Origin: Lutispora sp.
GTDB lineage: Bacteria > Bacillota > Clostridia > Lutisporales > Lutisporaceae
Direction: 5' to 3'
Assembly (NCBI GenBank): GCA_028709965.1
Contig: JAQUTA010000008.1
Coordinates: 1 to 40,757 of the forward strand
DNA length: 40,757 nucleotides
Position 1 is the first letter of the stretch. Each line of letters opens with the position of its first letter. Position numbers and translations under genes: made by a program. The notes under the pieces are model-generated. The model was not told the DNA's origin and searched no databases. It worked only from the letters and a program-made list of their open reading frames with translations. Below, one piece after another: positions 1 through 7,946 of this stretch.

Positions 1-57
1 TCCCCGTGATTTGTAGTATACCGATATCCCTATAGGTTTGATTATAGAATAAATAAC

Positions 58-96
58 GCTCAAAGGCACCTTTTCATTGCGTTTTGTGCCTTGAGC
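58..96 (+). promoter_or_regulatory. Hairpin in the htpG leader
   Basis: The arms GCTCAAAGGCAC (58-69) and GTGCCTTGAGC (86-96) pair over 11 bp with one bulged A and a 16-nt loop. The hairpin ends 7 nt before the AAAGGA ribosome binding site of htpG. No T-tract follows, so it is not an obvious intrinsic terminator. It is not the CIRCE operator (TTAGCACTC-N9-GAGTGCTAA). A role in mRNA stability, heat-responsive translation or operator function is inference only. Confidence 0.5.
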
Positions 97-120
97 GAAG
101 CGAAAGGAATGGTTATACAT

Positions 121-1998
121 ATGAGCAAAGAAAGTGGAAGTATTTCAATACATGCGGAGAATATTTTTCCAATAATAAAAAAATGGCTGTACTCCGACAA
201 GGATATATTTATCAGAGAGCTTATAAGCAATGGTACCGACGCTATAAGCAAGTTTAAGAGGCTGGTATCCATAGGTGAAGCTGAGGCTCCTGGAGAGGAG
301 AAATATGAGGTCAAGGTGTCCTTTAACAAGGATGAAAAAACCATAAAGTTTATCGATAATGGTATAGGAATGACAACAGAGGAGGTCAAAAAGTACATTA
401 ACCAGGTGGCTTTTTCCGGTGCTGAGGAATTCATAGCCAAGTATAAGGATAAAATGGGAGACGAAGCCGACATCATAGGCCATTTTGGATTAGGCTTTTA
501 TTCTGCCTTCATGGTTTCAAAAAAGGTGGAGATAGACACTCTATCTTATCAATCGGGAGCTGAGGCTGTTAAGTGGATCAGCGAGGGGGGCACTGAATAT
601 GAATTGGCAGCTTCAGACAGAGCTTTTCGAGGTACTACAATAACTCTTTATATGGACGATGAGAGTCAAGAATTTCTCGATGAGTATAAATTAAGAGGGA
701 TAATTGAAAAGCATTGTGCTTTTCTTCCAGTAGAGATATATCTAGAGGATGAAAAGTATAGTAAGGATGATGAAGAGAAGAAACCGTTAAATGACACCAA
801 TCCTCTATGGCTTAAGAATCCCAAGGATTGTACTGATGAAGAGTACAAGGAATTTTATAGAAAGGTGTTCAATGATTTTAATGAACCCCTGTTCTGGATA
901 CATTTATCCGTTGACTATCCTTTTAATCTGAAGGGAATATTATACTTTCCTAAGCTTCGCCATGAATATGAAATGAGCGAAGGTCAGATAAAGCTTTACA
1001 ACAATCAGGTATTTGTAGCCGATAACATAAAAGAGATAATACCTGAATTCCTTATGTTGCTCAAGGGAACCATAGATTGTGCTGATTTACCTTTGAATGT
1101 ATCGAGAAGCTTTTTGCAAAGGGATAGCAATGTAATAAAGCTTTCCAAGCATATTACCAAAAAGGTTGCAGATAAGCTGACAGAGCTTTTTGAAAAGGAA
1201 AGAGAGAAATACGAGGGCTTTTGGAAGGATATCAGTCCCTTTATAAAGTATGGCTCAATAAAGGATAAGAACTTCTATGATAAGATTAAGGATATACTCA
1301 TATATAAATCTATAAACGGTAATTATCTCACTCTAAATGAGTACTTTGAAAAAAACGGTGGCAAGAAAGAGGAAGACAACGCAGAGAATAAGGTGTTCTA
1401 TGCTAACGATGAAAAGCAACAGCATCAATATATAAAGCTTTTCAAAGATCAAGGGCTGGAAGCTGTCATATTGGATATGGTCATCGACAATCATTTCATA
1501 AGTTATATTGAGATGTATGAGATGAATGTCAAATTCTTTAGGATTGACTCGGATTTAGCGGAAAATCTGAAGGGTGATAACGAGGAAGAAAAAGAAGATA
1601 AAGTTGAGGATGAAAAGCTTATAGAGGCTATAAAGAAAGCATTGAATATAGAAAAGCTGGAAGTGAAGCTGGAAAGGTTGAAGGATGCCGAAGCCCAAGC
1701 AGTACTTCTTATGCCTGAGCATGAGAGAAGGCTGCAGGAGATGAGCTCCATGTTTGGTGGCGAGGATATGAGTGGCATGTTCAAAGGCGGGGAAACTTTA
1801 GTACTTAACAGATCTAATAATTTAGTTAAAGCGTTGGTAACTTTGAATGGCAAAGAGGGCAAAAAAGAAGACTTCGACCTCATATGCAGCCATGTATACG
1901 ATTTGGCAATGATGGGCAGCAGGGGCTTGGACGCCAATAAGCTGGAAGCCTTCTTAAAAAGAAGTGGTATGATACTGGAGAGGTTGGCAAATATATAG
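121..1998 (+). CDS. htpG: Molecular chaperone HtpG (bacterial Hsp90)
   Basis: This is a cytoplasmic ATP-dependent homodimeric chaperone of 625 residues, the normal HtpG length. The GHKL ATPase domain is at the N-terminus: E33 and N37 lie in IRELISNGTDA, D79 in DNGIGM (79-84), and the lid/glycine motif reads GHFGLGFYSAFMV. The middle domain includes the conserved NVSRSFLQRD stretch, and a C-terminal dimerisation domain follows. The ATG at 121 is chosen because AAAGGA (103-108) sits 12 nt upstream and it gives the family N-terminus MSKESGSISIHAEN. In-frame TTG 91 and ATG 109 would add ten or four unconserved residues, and TTG 91 lies inside the upstream hairpin. An acidic low-complexity stretch (EEEKEDKVEDEK) near residues 487-500 is a known variable segment between the middle and C-terminal domains. 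The next gene starts 3 nt after the stop. Confidence 0.97.
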   Translation: MSKESGSISIHAENIFPIIKKWLYSDKDIFIRELISNGTDAISKFKRLVSIGEAEAPGEEKYEVKVSFNKDEKTIKFIDNGIGMTTEEVKKYINQVAFSGAEEFIAKYKDKMGDEADIIGHFGLGFYSAFMVSKKVEIDTLSYQSGAEAVKWISEGGTEYELAASDRAFRGTTITLYMDDESQEFLDEYKLRGIIEKHCAFLPVEIYLEDEKYSKDDEEKKPLNDTNPLWLKNPKDCTDEEYKEFYRKVFNDFNEPLFWIHLSVDYPFNLKGILYFPKLRHEYEMSEGQIKLYNNQVFVADNIKEIIPEFLMLLKGTIDCADLPLNVSRSFLQRDSNVIKLSKHITKKVADKLTELFEKEREKYEGFWKDISPFIKYGSIKDKNFYDKIKDILIYKSINGNYLTLNEYFEKNGGKKEEDNAENKVFYANDEKQQHQYIKLFKDQGLEAVILDMVIDNHFISYIEMYEMNVKFFRIDSDLAENLKGDNEEEKEDKVEDEKLIEAIKKALNIEKLEVKLERLKDAEAQAVLLMPEHERRLQEMSSMFGGEDMSGMFKGGETLVLNRSNNLVKALVTLNGKEGKKEDFDLICSHVYDLAMMGSRGLDANKLEAFLKRSGMILERLANI

Positions 1999-2001
1999 AA
2001 G

Positions 2002-2676
2002 ATGTTATTAGCGACGGTTAGCTATCCAAGAAATATGGGAGTTGATTTTTTGAACACCGATCCGGAAATATTCGACATCTTTGAACACCATCTGCTAAAT
2101 GATCATAGGCCATCCGACTTCTTTTCCCAGGAAATAAGAAGAAACGGTTATTTTGATTACTATCCATTAACAATGCTGAAGAAGCTACAGGATATACCCC
2201 AATCGCCAGAGCATCATCCCGAGGGCAATGTGTGGAATCACACTTTGCTGGTGGTGGATGAAGCTTCCCAGCGTAAGGATAGAAGTGAGGATAAAAGGGC
2301 TTTTATGTGGGCAGCCCTCCTTCATGATATAGGTAAGGCTCCTATGACCAAGGTGAAAAAAGGAAGAATAATCGCCTATGATCATGACAAGGTAGGGGAG
2401 AAAATGGCGGTTGATTTCCTAAAATCTCTTACCGATGATAAGGAATTGATTGATAAAGTTTCAAAGCTTGTGCGATGGCATATGCAGATACTTTTTGTTG
2501 TCAAGGGATTGCCCTTTGCTGAGCTAAGAACCATGATGAGGCAAGTATCTTACAAGGAAATAGCCCTTCTAGGCATTTGTGACAGGCTTGGAAGGGGAGA
2601 ATTGACCGAAGAGCGTATACAAAAAGAAAAAGATACAGTAGAAATGTTTATAAAGAAATGTGAAGGACGGCTATAA
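2002..2676 (+). CDS. HD-domain metal-dependent phosphohydrolase
   Basis: A soluble 224-residue protein with an HD hydrolase core: the first metal histidine is in WNHTLLVVDEA, the HD pair in AALLHDIGK, and a downstream YDHDKVGEKMA segment is typical of the HD regions of tRNA nucleotidyltransferase-like proteins. The core covers roughly residues 75-190. The substrate is unknown; HD proteins of this size act on nucleotides or phosphoesters. There is no nucleotidyltransferase domain, so it is not a complete CCA enzyme. It lies 3 nt downstream of htpG and is probably cotranscribed. The start is uncertain: ATG 2002 has no good ribosome binding site, whereas an in-frame TTG at 2050 has GGGAG at 2037-2041 with 8-nt spacing and gives a 208-residue protein beginning at NTDPEIFDIF. 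Confidence 0.82.
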   Translation: MLLATVSYPRNMGVDFLNTDPEIFDIFEHHLLNDHRPSDFFSQEIRRNGYFDYYPLTMLKKLQDIPQSPEHHPEGNVWNHTLLVVDEASQRKDRSEDKRAFMWAALLHDIGKAPMTKVKKGRIIAYDHDKVGEKMAVDFLKSLTDDKELIDKVSKLVRWHMQILFVVKGLPFAELRTMMRQVSYKEIALLGICDRLGRGELTEERIQKEKDTVEMFIKKCEGRL

Positions 2677-2712
2677 TTAGTTTGTTAGTTTTTCAAGAAA
2701 GGACTGGATGTA

Positions 2713-3909
2713 ATGGGCAATAGAAAAGGCATTAAAAATAGCAGCTTAATTTTACTATCAATTTTCTTAGGTCATTTTTTTATAGATTTTTATTCTAATA
2801 TTGTACCCCCGGTGCTGTATCTTTTCAGTGAGAAGCTTTCACTTACCTTAGCTCAGCAAGGTATGGTATCTGCTTTTATTGTAGCTAGTGCTTCAATATT
2901 TCAGCCAATTATAGGTTATTATGCTGACAAAAGAACGAGGGCATGGCTATTGTTGGCATCATTGCTTTGGATTGGACTTTTCATGAGTTTAACAGGTGTC
3001 ATCAATAATTATTACTTGCTTTTAGTTGCGGTAGCCTTAGGAGGACTTGCTTCATCTGTTTTTCATCCCTTAGGCTCAGCACTTACTATTAAATTCTCTA
3101 GCAGTTCTAAAGGTACAAGCCTTTCAACCTTTTTGATAATAGGTGGTCTTGCAATGCCAGCAGCTTCTGCCATTGTGCTGCCTCTAACTATAAAGTTTGG
3201 ACTAAATGCTATAGCATATTTATTGATTCCTGGAGTATTAGTAGTAATTTTCATGTATCTTGCGGGACTTCACAAGATTACGGTGGAGCAAGAAGTAGTA
3301 AAAGAAGAAGGTCAAAAATCAAAGTTGGGAATTTATAAGATTAAATGGCTGTCACTTCTAGTTTTAATACCAACTATAAGAAACATTGTGTTTAGAGCAA
3401 TGATTACTTTTGGCATACAGTATTTGACCTTAAAATCTGTGGGCTTAAATTTAGCTGGATTGGCAGTGACTTTATTATTGTTCGCAGATTCTTTAGGAAC
3501 CTTTTTTGGAGGCATGTTGGCTGATAGATGCGGTTATAAAAATATAGTCATCATATCTGGCATTTCAGGCGCTATAGCGGCGGCTTTTACTTTTTGGATG
3601 AAAGGCTCTATAATATTAATTCCTTTGCTCATTATGGGTTTCGCTTTCGCTCTTTCTAGCGCACCAATTGTATTTATAACCCAGAGCCTCATACCTAGAA
3701 ATATTAATTTAGCCACGGGTCTTGTATTTGGCTTACCTATGGGGCTAGGCGGGTTAGGTGCAGTGATATTTGGAAAAATAGCTGATGCTATTGGACTTGT
3801 TGCGACAGCCAAGTACTTGATAATTCCTGTAATTATTATGACATGTATAATATTTATGATACCCAAGGAATGGGAAACAGAGGAATTATTATGTATGCCA
3901 AATAAGTAA
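2713..3909 (+). CDS. MFS exporter of the fosmidomycin-resistance (Fsr) type
   Basis: A 398-residue inner-membrane protein with about twelve hydrophobic segments. The first, LILLSIFLGHFFIDFYSNIV, carries the GHFxxDxY signature of Fsr-like major facilitator transporters, and HPLGSAL near residue 120 is a further family mark. GGMLADRCGYKN is the MFS loop motif at the start of the second half. Family members export small drugs such as fosmidomycin; the natural substrate here cannot be told. The ATG at 2713 follows AAAGGA (2698-2703). It stands alone between the HD gene and lplA, with a 36-nt gap upstream and no terminator visible in it, so read-through from htpG is possible. Confidence 0.88.
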   Translation: MGNRKGIKNSSLILLSIFLGHFFIDFYSNIVPPVLYLFSEKLSLTLAQQGMVSAFIVASASIFQPIIGYYADKRTRAWLLLASLLWIGLFMSLTGVINNYYLLLVAVALGGLASSVFHPLGSALTIKFSSSSKGTSLSTFLIIGGLAMPAASAIVLPLTIKFGLNAIAYLLIPGVLVVIFMYLAGLHKITVEQEVVKEEGQKSKLGIYKIKWLSLLVLIPTIRNIVFRAMITFGIQYLTLKSVGLNLAGLAVTLLLFADSLGTFFGGMLADRCGYKNIVIISGISGAIAAAFTFWMKGSIILIPLLIMGFAFALSSAPIVFITQSLIPRNINLATGLVFGLPMGLGGLGAVIFGKIADAIGLVATAKYLIIPVIIMTCIIFMIPKEWETEELLCMPNK

Positions 3910-3913
3910 GTTG

Positions 3914-3922
3914 TGCTATAAT
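3914..3922 (+). promoter_or_regulatory. Extended -10 promoter for lplA
   Basis: TGC-TATAAT is a perfect -10 hexamer (3917-3922) with the extended -10 TG. No convincing -35 is seen, as expected for an extended -10 promoter. Transcription would begin near 3929, about 36 nt before lplA. Confidence 0.5.
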
Positions 3923-3964
3923 ATTTAAAATATTGATGTTAAAACTTTTCGGGAGGCGGATAAT

Positions 3965-4948
3965 ATGCTTTACATAAGAAATGATAATACAAATCCATAT
4001 TTCAATCTGGCTATGGAAGAATATTTGTTTAATTTGGAAGACAATGAGAGTTATGTACTGCTTTGGCAAAACGAGCCTACTATAGTTGTAGGAAAGCATC
4101 AGAATACAGCACAAGAGATCAATAGTGAATACGTGAAAGAAAAAAGAATACATATAGTACGGAGAATAACAGGAGGAGGCGCTGTTTACCATGACCTGGG
4201 GAATCTTAATTTTACATTTATAATCAAAGGGATGGAAAACAGCGAGTTTGACTTTAAGAAGTTTACCATGCCAATAATCAAGGCATTGGGAAGACTAGGG
4301 GTAGAGTCTGAGCTTTCAGGCAGAAACGACATCACCATAGACGGCAAAAAATTCTCTGGGAATGCACAGTCTGTAAAGCAGGGAAAGCTTTTACATCATG
4401 GGACTTTGCTTTTCGATTCTAGGATGGAAGAATTGGTAAAGGCGCTAAAGGTGTCAGAGGATAAGTTTCAATCTAAGAGTGTAAAGTCGGTAAGGGCTAG
4501 GGTTACTAACATAAAGGATTACCTGCATGATGATATCACTGTAACTGAGTTCAAGGAACTTCTTTTGAAGTATATGTTTGATGAGGATATGGAATTAAGA
4601 GAGAGTGAGCTTTCAAAAGCTGATTTAGAAAACATTGATTCACTTATGAAGAATAAATATATGAGTTGGGATTGGAATTATGGTGAATCTCCTGAGTTTA
4701 ATGTTAAGCAAGGAAAAAGATTTGACGGCGGTAAGATAGAGGTATTAGTAAATGTAAAGGAAGGTATTATCCGAGGTATAAAATTTTATGGTGATTTCTT
4801 TGGGAGCGGCAATTTAGAAGAAGTTGAATCTGCACTTATAGGGAATCGCTATGAGGAAAGGGAAATAAAAGGTTCCCTTGCAGAGATGAATATCGATGAG
4901 TATTTTAGAAATATTAACGTAGATGAGCTTGTGAGCTGCATTTTGTGA
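3965..4948 (+). CDS. lplA: Lipoate-protein ligase A
   Basis: The enzyme activates free lipoate with ATP and transfers it to a lysine of lipoyl domains such as GcvH or dehydrogenase E2 subunits. The 327 residues match the long, two-domain LplA form. The N-terminal catalytic domain has the lipoate-binding RRITGGGAVYHDLGNLNFTF motif (about residues 67-86) and the GKKFSGNAQ stretch with the catalytic lysine region. The C-terminal accessory domain covers about 245-327. The start is ATG 3965 behind GGGAGGCGG. The window holds no lipoyl-domain target: the 2-oxoacid oxidoreductase at 36.6-39.2 kb is ferredoxin-dependent and does not use lipoate. The client proteins must therefore be elsewhere. Confidence 0.95.
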   Translation: MLYIRNDNTNPYFNLAMEEYLFNLEDNESYVLLWQNEPTIVVGKHQNTAQEINSEYVKEKRIHIVRRITGGGAVYHDLGNLNFTFIIKGMENSEFDFKKFTMPIIKALGRLGVESELSGRNDITIDGKKFSGNAQSVKQGKLLHHGTLLFDSRMEELVKALKVSEDKFQSKSVKSVRARVTNIKDYLHDDITVTEFKELLLKYMFDEDMELRESELSKADLENIDSLMKNKYMSWDWNYGESPEFNVKQGKRFDGGKIEVLVNVKEGIIRGIKFYGDFFGSGNLEEVESALIGNRYEEREIKGSLAEMNIDEYFRNINVDELVSCIL

Positions 4949-4987
4949 TATATAAAAAAATTAAATAGATATGTAGCAGAGAATAGT

Positions 4988-5041
4988 CCCGTTTAATAGA
5001 TTGTAGTAAAGAAATGCAACTATTAAATCGGGGGTTTTTTT
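4988..5041 (+). terminator. Terminator-like hairpin ending at the manA start codon
   Basis: CCCGTTTAATAG (4988-4999) pairs with CTATTAAATCGGG (5020-5032) with one bulged T and a 20-nt loop, followed by GG and seven T. This is the form of an intrinsic terminator. The 3' arm and the following G run also form the only Shine-Dalgarno sequence for manA (GGGGG at 5030-5034), whose ATG is the next base after the T-tract. Only 39 nt separate lplA from the hairpin, so manA transcripts that start upstream must read through it. It may be the lplA terminator, an attenuator, or a ribosome-site sequestering hairpin. Confidence 0.65.
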
Positions 5042-5920
5042 ATGATGCCTTATAAGCCAGAATCGGTGTTAATTCAAAAAGTCTGGGGTGGATATAGATT
5101 AAGAAGCTTTAACAAAAATTTCTCTGGCAAAATCGGAGAAAGCGTAGAGTATAACGGAGAAAAAGATGGAATACCGCTTATGGTAAAACTTATAGATGCC
5201 CGGGATAATCTATCCATACAAGTACATCCAAATAATAAATCTGCTATGGAACTTGGAGATGGGACTAGCGGAAAAGACGAATTGTGGGTTGTATTGGATT
5301 GTGATGAGGAATCTGAAATATTCTGTGGCTTCAGTAAATATTATGAAAAAGAAGACATAAGGGACGCTGCAATAGATGGGTCTATAATCAGTATGCTGAA
5401 TAGAATAAAGGTAAAGAAGGGTGATTGTGTTTTTATACCTTCCGGAACCGTCCACGCTTTGGGCAAAGGGGTTTTGGTATACGAACTTCAGCAAGCATCC
5501 ACTTTGACCTATAGGTTATATGATTGGAATAGAACAGAAAAGGGAGAAAGACGAGAACTCAACATAGATAAAGCTGTACATTCTATTGATAATAACATAA
5601 AACTGCAAAAAATTATAAACGTCTATGATATTTTGAATATGGAATGCAGGTTGACTTGCTTAGGTGAATACGAACATTTTGGAGCAATTTTTGTAGCTTT
5701 AGAAAATGAAGAATCCATAATGCAAAGATGTGATGAAACCAAAATAATTACTGTTATTTTAGGAGAAGGATTATTATGCTATAAGGATAGAAAAAAGCTT
5801 ATAAGAAAGGGAGATACTATTGTTATACCTAAGGATTCTAATGGGATTGTATCCATAATAAGCAGCGATGCATTGAAATACATTGAAAGCAGGTATATAA
5901 ATATTAATTTTGAGGTTTGA
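5042..5920 (+). CDS. manA: Mannose-6-phosphate isomerase, class I
   Basis: Interconverts fructose 6-phosphate and mannose 6-phosphate in the cytoplasm. At 292 residues it is the short Firmicutes form of the type I enzyme, a zinc cupin. The zinc-site signature is visible as QVHPNN (about residues 60-65), GKDELWVVLD (Glu and the KxE/W segment) and IPSGTVHALGKG (second histidine, about 132-143). The product begins MMPYKPESVL, and either of two adjacent ATGs (5042 or 5045) could be used. The start lies directly against a terminator-like hairpin whose arm supplies the ribosome binding site, so translation or read-through is probably conditional. No other mannose or exopolysaccharide gene is nearby. 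Confidence 0.9.
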   Translation: MMPYKPESVLIQKVWGGYRLRSFNKNFSGKIGESVEYNGEKDGIPLMVKLIDARDNLSIQVHPNNKSAMELGDGTSGKDELWVVLDCDEESEIFCGFSKYYEKEDIRDAAIDGSIISMLNRIKVKKGDCVFIPSGTVHALGKGVLVYELQQASTLTYRLYDWNRTEKGERRELNIDKAVHSIDNNIKLQKIINVYDILNMECRLTCLGEYEHFGAIFVALENEESIMQRCDETKIITVILGEGLLCYKDRKKLIRKGDTIVIPKDSNGIVSIISSDALKYIESRYININFEV

Positions 5921-5946
5921 CATAGAACATTCTATTGTGATAGCAT
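5917..5946 (+). promoter_or_regulatory. Sigma-A promoter with an operator-like palindrome
   Basis: A perfect -35 TTGACA (5917-5922) is followed by an 18-nt spacer and the -10 TAGCAT (5941-5946). The -35 overlaps the manA stop codon. The spacer holds a perfect 14-bp palindrome ATAGAA-CA-TTCTAT (5922-5935), well placed for a repressor or a MerR-type activator. It would drive the 63-residue gene at 5982. Confidence 0.5.
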
Positions 5947-5981
5947 TTAAAATAATATCTTATTGAAAAGAGGTGTTGCTT

Positions 5982-6173
5982 ATGTCTGAAAACATCAGAT
6001 ATGAAGCTGAGGCTATAAAAAGTGAAAGGTTTATTGATTGTAATAAATTGAATTGTAAAAGATTAGTTTATAATAAGAGATTGTCGGGAAAGTTCAGATT
6101 ATACTTAAGTGACAAAGGAGCTTACAATAAAGCTTTTGAATTAATTGCAAAAAAAAGGTTTACCCATCATTGA
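5982..6173 (+). CDS. Small basic protein of unknown function (63 aa)
   Basis: I do not recognise this protein. It is 63 residues, lysine/arginine-rich, with two cysteines four residues apart (DCNKLNCKR) and no signal peptide or membrane segment. The start is ATG 5982, preceded by AGAGGTG (5969-5974) at normal spacing. An in-frame GTG at 5973 overlaps that ribosome site and is unlikely. It has its own promoter (5917-5946) and its own terminator 7 nt after the stop, so it forms a complete single-gene transcription unit. This supports it being a real gene despite its size. A small DNA- or RNA-binding role would fit the charge, but that is only a guess. Confidence 0.7.
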   Translation: MSENIRYEAEAIKSERFIDCNKLNCKRLVYNKRLSGKFRLYLSDKGAYNKAFELIAKKRFTHH

Positions 6174-6179
6174 TAAAAT

Positions 6180-6203
6180 TAGGCTGCAAGGCCTATTTTT
6201 TTT
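6180..6203 (+). terminator. Intrinsic terminator after the 63-aa gene
   Basis: TAGGC (6180-6184), loop TGCAAG, GCCTA (6191-6195), then eight T. The stem is short but GC-rich, with an uninterrupted T-tract. Confidence 0.8.
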
Positions 6204-6264
6204 ATCTTTTTTGAGTAGACTATAGTTATCTGACTTAACAACATATTGGAGGGATTTATTTCAC

Positions 6265-7413
6265 ATGAATAAAAAGTCTATTAAAATGAAAATCACAATT
6301 TTTTTAGTATGTATATTATCAGCAGCTTCTTTTCGTATGCTCTGGTGCGATTCCGCTGAACTAGACGAAAAGCAGATTATCGGTATTATTCAGAATATAT
6401 ACGATGACAGGTGCAAAGCTTTAATCAGTGGTGACTGGAAAGGGCTAAAAGAATATTATGATACTTCAAAGAAATATGGTTTGTGGTCCTATGAGCATGA
6501 AGCTAAGAGGATCAAGTATATTAAGGATTGGTCTGAAGCAAGAGGAATCAAATTCAAAGATATAAAATCAACAGTTTACCTAAAGAAAATAACAAAAAAA
6601 GATGGAAACTATTCCATTTCCCTAACAGAGATCTATAAATTTGATTACGTATATAAAGATGATATAAATGAGACAGTAAATACTTTTGGCACAGGGATAA
6701 GACATACGGTAGGTTTGGTCAATAGAGATGAAATATGGCTGATGAGTAAGGACTGGTATACAGATTTTCTACAGGAAGCTTTACATTCCTATAGCGGAAT
6801 TCATATAGGAGAAATAGAACACTCGGGTATTCCTGCATCAAATATAGACATCCAAGAGAAAAAATATAAAAGAGAAAAAGCGGTGCAATATGCAGATAAA
6901 TATTGTGGCATCGCTTGGGGCAGCAGCAATAATTTCAAATATAATCCTAAGTACCAAAACTATAACGGTATTGGAGGAGATTGCACCAATTATGTATCCC
7001 AATGTATAGGTGATAAGGAAGAAGGGGGAGGCATACCCTTTGATTGGACTTGGTTTGCTTCTTATTCCAAATATGAAAAAGCGCAGGGAAGCAAAGCTTT
7101 TGTTAATGCAGATGCTTTTTGGAATTACATTATCTATAGCGGCAAAGGCAGATTGATAAAGAAAGGCACCTATAAAGAATTAACCAAACCTATTGAAGGT
7201 CATACTATTGGAGTTATTGATAAAATTGAAGTTGGAGATTTACTATGTTATGAAAAAAAGGGTAAGATAGATCATTTTGCCATAGTTACTGCAAAAGATT
7301 CAAAGGGATATCCCATGATAAACTCCCATACCAATGATCGCTACCATGTGCCTTTTGATTTTGGCTGGGGAGAAGATATTGCTAAGTTTCATCTTATTCA
7401 TATTGTATATTAA
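6265..7413 (+). CDS. Exported protein with C-terminal Amidase_6 (CHAP-like) domain
   Basis: A 382-residue protein with an N-terminal signal sequence or membrane anchor (residues 1-25, lysine-rich then IFLVCILSAASF). Residues 30-190 form an unrecognised domain. The C-terminal part from about residue 198 matches the putative amidase family Amidase_6: AVQYADKYCG, then GGDCTNYVSQC with the predicted nucleophile Cys240, then DHFAIVTA with the predicted histidine. Family members are thought to be cell-wall or peptide hydrolases of Firmicutes, often in sporulating species. It ends 53 nt before spoVAC with no terminator between them, so some cotranscription with spoVA is possible. ATG 6265 follows GGAGGG at normal spacing. 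Confidence 0.85.
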   Translation: MNKKSIKMKITIFLVCILSAASFRMLWCDSAELDEKQIIGIIQNIYDDRCKALISGDWKGLKEYYDTSKKYGLWSYEHEAKRIKYIKDWSEARGIKFKDIKSTVYLKKITKKDGNYSISLTEIYKFDYVYKDDINETVNTFGTGIRHTVGLVNRDEIWLMSKDWYTDFLQEALHSYSGIHIGEIEHSGIPASNIDIQEKKYKREKAVQYADKYCGIAWGSSNNFKYNPKYQNYNGIGGDCTNYVSQCIGDKEEGGGIPFDWTWFASYSKYEKAQGSKAFVNADAFWNYIIYSGKGRLIKKGTYKELTKPIEGHTIGVIDKIEVGDLLCYEKKGKIDHFAIVTAKDSKGYPMINSHTNDRYHVPFDFGWGEDIAKFHLIHIVY

Positions 7414-7466
7414 ATATTTTTATGAATTGCTGCAAACAATAAGAGTGGATATAGGAGGTATTACAA

Positions 7467-7946
7467 TTGGCAAGTAATAAAAACAATAAATTGAATTTGG
7501 AGCAGCAAAAGTATCAGAGTTTTGCTCAAAAAAGAGAGCCCAGGAGACCACTTCTTTCAAATTGTCTGAAAGCATTTATTTCTGGAGGAGCAATATGTGT
7601 CTTTGGACAGCTATTGCATTTTATGTATATCAAATACTTTAGTTTTACAGAAAATAATGCAGGAGATCCTACAGCAGCTACATTAATAATAATATCCGTA
7701 CTACTCACAGGGTTTGGAGTTTATGATACTATTGCTCAATGGGCAGGTGCAGGATCTGCAGTGCCTATAACAGGCTTTGCCAACACTATATCATCTGCAG
7801 CCATAGAGCACAGGAGTGAAGGCTATGTTTTGGGTGTAGGAGGAAATATGTTTAAGATTGCAGGACCGGTTATTGTATACGGCGTGTTTTCCGCTTTTGT
7901 AGTCTCCATCATAAAAATGCTAGTAAATTATATGGGAGGTATATAA
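7467..7946 (+). CDS. spoVAC: Stage V sporulation protein AC
   Basis: A membrane component of the SpoVA channel, which moves Ca-dipicolinate into the forespore and releases it at germination. The 159-residue length is usual. A basic hydrophilic N-terminus containing QQKYQSFAQKREPRRP precedes membrane segments at about residues 30-50, 65-85 and 125-150, with the family stretch GFGVYDTIAQWAGAGSAVPI. Translation starts at TTG 7467 with AGGAGGT at 7453-7459, an unusual codon with an excellent ribosome site. It is the first gene of a tight spoVAC-spoVAD-spoVAE operon, with spoVAD starting right after the stop. Forespore sigma-G control is expected from the family, but I could not find a convincing sigma-G promoter upstream. 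Confidence 0.95.
   Translation: MASNKNNKLNLEQQKYQSFAQKREPRRPLLSNCLKAFISGGAICVFGQLLHFMYIKYFSFTENNAGDPTAATLIIISVLLTGFGVYDTIAQWAGAGSAVPITGFANTISSAAIEHRSEGYVLGVGGNMFKIAGPVIVYGVFSAFVVSIIKMLVNYMGGI

Noticed and set aside
58-96. CIRCE/HrcA operator before htpG
   Set aside because: The arms do not match TTAGCACTC/GAGTGCTAA and the loop is 16 nt rather than 9.
7414-7466. Sigma-G promoter before spoVAC
   Set aside because: Sigma-G control is expected, but no pair of -35 and -10 elements at correct spacing was convincing; the operon might also be read from upstream.
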